This document shows positions 62,706-64,000 of a stretch of 64,000 bases of DNA, piece after piece (position 1 is the stretch's first letter; each line of letters opens with the position of its first letter). The stretch covers positions 124,001-188,000 of the forward strand of contig JASGJA010000024.1 in the NCBI GenBank assembly GCA_049840935.1, read 5' to 3'. The stretch comes from Mesorhizobium_G sp049840935 (lineage in GTDB: Bacteria; Pseudomonadota; Alphaproteobacteria; Rhizobiales; Rhizobiaceae). A program made the position numbers and the translations under genes. Under the pieces are notes generated by a model. The model made no database searches, had not been told where the DNA came from, and saw only the letters and a program-made list of their open reading frames with translations.

Positions 62706-63158
62706 ATGGCCAAGACTGCAGAACGCATTGATACCGTTGAATTCCCGACCTTCGACGCCTCCAAGGCGACCGAACAGCTCCGTACCTTCGCTGAGAAGGG
62801 CGTTGAGCAGTCCAAGGAAGCCTATGCAAAGCTGAAGACCGGCGCTGATGAAGCACAGAAGGTTCTCGAAACGACCTTCGACGCTGTTAAGTCGGCTGGT
62901 TCGGAGTTCTCGCTGAAGACGATTGCAACGCTGCGCGCCAACACGGACGCTGGCTTCAATCATCTTGAAGCTCTGGTTGCAGCGAAGTCGCTTTCGGAAG
63001 TTCTGGAACTCCAGACCGCTTTCGTTCGCAAGGGCTTTGAGTCGGCTGTCGAGCAGACCAAGGACTTCCAGGCTTCGGCTCAGAAGGCCGCTGAAGAAGT
63101 TTCCAAGCCGCTCAAGGGTGCCTTTGAGAAGGCTGTGAAAGACCTCAAGGTTGCGTAA
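62706..63158 (+). CDS. phasin family protein
   Basis: Coats polyhydroxyalkanoate granules. 150 residues from ATG at 62706, chosen because AAGGA lies 7 bases upstream; ATG at 62700 would leave no spacer. The whole protein is amphipathic helix: FDASKATEQLRTFAEKGVEQ, SKEAYAKLKTGADEAQKVLE, TTFDAVKSAGSEFSLKTIATLRANTDAGFNHLEALVAAKSLSEV, LQTAFVRKGFESAVEQTKDFQ, typical of Phasin_2. It stands alone between the PdhS-like kinase and tRNA-His, with a terminator after it. Codon use is strongly biased (many GCT, AAG), suggesting high expression. Confidence 0.93.
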   Translation: MAKTAERIDTVEFPTFDASKATEQLRTFAEKGVEQSKEAYAKLKTGADEAQKVLETTFDAVKSAGSEFSLKTIATLRANTDAGFNHLEALVAAKSLSEVLELQTAFVRKGFESAVEQTKDFQASAQKAAEEVSKPLKGAFEKAVKDLKVA

Positions 63159-63238
63159 AGCGTAAATCGAACACCGTCGGGCATTTCCTCCTCCCTATGC
63201 CCGGCGGCGCCGACCGGCCAAAAGTCGGTCAGAAATGG

Positions 63239-63271
63239 AAAAGGTCCGGACCTCCTCCCCCGGGCCTTTTT
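63239..63271 (+). terminator. rho-independent terminator after the phasin gene
   Basis: AAAAGGTCCGG and CCGGGCCTTTTT form a stem followed by a T-run, about 80 bases after the phasin stop. An additional hairpin CGGGCAT...ATGCCCG lies at about 63178-63203 before it. Confidence 0.75.
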
Positions 63272-63360
63272 CATTTTGTGATATGCAGCACATTGAGGCC
63301 GAAACAGCCTTGCAATACGTGCCGATTATCCGTAAGTGACGCGTCGTCCGACTACGGTAT

Positions 63361-63437
63361 GCAGTTGTAGCTCAGCTGGTTAGAGCGCTGGTTTGTGGCA
63401 CCAGAGGTCGGTGGTTCGAACCCACCCAACTGTACCA
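63361..63437 (+). tRNA. tRNA-His (GTG)
   Basis: 77-base cloverleaf from GCAGTTGTAGCTCAGC to an encoded CCA. The anticodon arm CTGGT-TTGTGGC-ACCAG presents GTG. The discriminator base is A73 and the first acceptor pair is G1-U72, with no encoded G-1, as known for alphaproteobacterial tRNA-His. Confidence 0.97.
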
Positions 63438-63450
63438 TTCCCGATTTTTT

Positions 63451-64000
63451 CTAGAAAAGATTGCCCTGATTGCCCGTATCTGTGGGCGTTTTGGCGCGGG
63501 GCTTTGGGGCGATTGGCTTGTCCTCACCGCTTGTGGCGATCGCATCGGCCTTGCCATCCGCAAACTGAAGGGCGAGTCGCTGGCCCGCCGAAATATCACG
63601 CGCCTGCTTGATGATATTGCCATCCGAATCGAGCACCAGTGCAAAGCCGCGCGTCAGCACCGCCTGATGTGACAGGGTGCCGAGCAGGCGCTCACACTGG
63701 CTAAGCTGGCGATGCAGGCGCTCGAATCGCGTCAGGAATGCCTGATCCTTGCGGCGGGAGAAGAGCGAAAGGCGCTCACGCAGGGCGAGCACGCGACGGG
63801 CAACCGGCTCGACTGTGACGCGACGGCCCGCACGCTCCATATGCGTGCGCTGGGTGCGCAAGGTTCCGCGCAACGCCAATTCGATGCGGCTTTCGCAGGC
63901 AGCGACATTGCGCCGGGCTTCGCCAAAGCGGCGCAAGAGCGTGGCAGGCGTCAGCCGTAGGGATTCGTAGCGCGCGCGTTTGGCCTGCGTGCTGACATCC
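63451..64000 (-). CDS. xseA: exodeoxyribonuclease VII large subunit, C-terminal part, gene continues beyond window
   Basis: The frame is open to the window edge, giving the last 182 residues. It has the long coiled region of XseA (RRFGEARRNVAACESRIEL..., RERLSLFSRRKDQAFLTRFERLHRQLSQCERLLGTLSH) followed by the conserved VLTRGFALVLDSDGNIIKQARDISAGQRLALQFADGKADAIA. With XseB the enzyme degrades single-stranded DNA. The C-terminal tail (PKPRAKTPTDTGNQGNLF) is low-complexity. Catalytic N-terminal domains are outside the window. Confidence 0.93.
   Translation of the reverse strand, partial: DVSTQAKRARYESLRLTPATLLRRFGEARRNVAACESRIELALRGTLRTQRTHMERAGRRVTVEPVARRVLALRERLSLFSRRKDQAFLTRFERLHRQLSQCERLLGTLSHQAVLTRGFALVLDSDGNIIKQARDISAGQRLALQFADGKADAIATSGEDKPIAPKPRAKTPTDTGNQGNLF

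Overview
The window looks like a chromosomal segment of an alphaproteobacterium of the order Hyphomicrobiales (Rhizobiales), close to Brucella/Ochrobactrum/Mesorhizobium. Grounds: a C4-pathway 5-aminolevulinate synthase, a zwf-pgl-edd Entner-Doudoroff operon, an ScfR-type regulator next to isocitrate lyase, a hisD-UPF0262-infA-maf-yacG-tRNA-Phe cluster, a PdhS-like polar histidine kinase next to a phasin, a tRNA-His with A73 and no G-1, and abundant intergenic mosaic inverted repeats. The species cannot be named from sequence alone.

Layout. 1-6.6 kb: AI-2E-type transporter (cut by the window edge), a secreted repeat protein, a sorbosone-dehydrogenase-like propeller, a small gene behind three phased palindromes, hemA with an FNR box, galE and two small membrane proteins. 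6.7-13.1 kb: a dipeptidase plus dipeptide ABC importer operon. 13.1-20.1 kb: mostly minus-strand housekeeping genes (HAD phosphatase, tRNA-Phe, yacG, maf, infA, UPF0262, hisD, DUF2948, murA). 20.3-28.4 kb: tRNA-Thr, SAF-domain oxidoreductase, proC, TetR regulator with small secreted protein, folD, AraC/DJ-1 regulator, VWA protein with MliC-like partner. 28.5-36.2 kb: a small membrane protein with a structured leader, acetoacetyl-CoA synthetase, puuB-puuA, aceA. 36.6-43.5 kb: scfR, DMT exporter and the potFGHI polyamine importer. 43.5-55.2 kb: AsmA, nitronate monooxygenase family protein, a second copy of the small membrane protein with its leader, edd-pgl-zwf, a PAP2 gene flanked by direct repeats, aldehyde dehydrogenase and SDR. 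55.2-64 kb: an iron ABC operon interrupted by an IS5-family element, PdhS-like kinase, phasin, tRNA-His and xseA (cut by the edge).

Physiology. The pot importer with PuuA/PuuB gives polyamine uptake and gamma-glutamylation. The dpp-like operon and M19 peptidase give dipeptide use. aceA with ScfR and acetoacetyl-CoA synthetase, plus the phasin, point to acetate, fatty-acid and polyhydroxybutyrate metabolism. zwf-pgl-edd is the glucose route.

Two things dominate interpretation. First, nine conserved genes (dppA-like, dppD-like, hisD, murA, SAF oxidoreductase, scfR, DMT exporter, potF, pdhS-like) carry frameshifts, nearly all single extra bases in short runs; since murA and hisD are affected, base-calling or assembly error is the likeliest cause, and these are annotated as CDS across the shift. 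Second, two paralogous small membrane-protein genes 18,130 bp apart share a 5' region whose predicted stems differ by compensatory changes, and whose Shine-Dalgarno can pair with an upstream complement: a candidate cis-regulatory RNA, the best lead for something undescribed.
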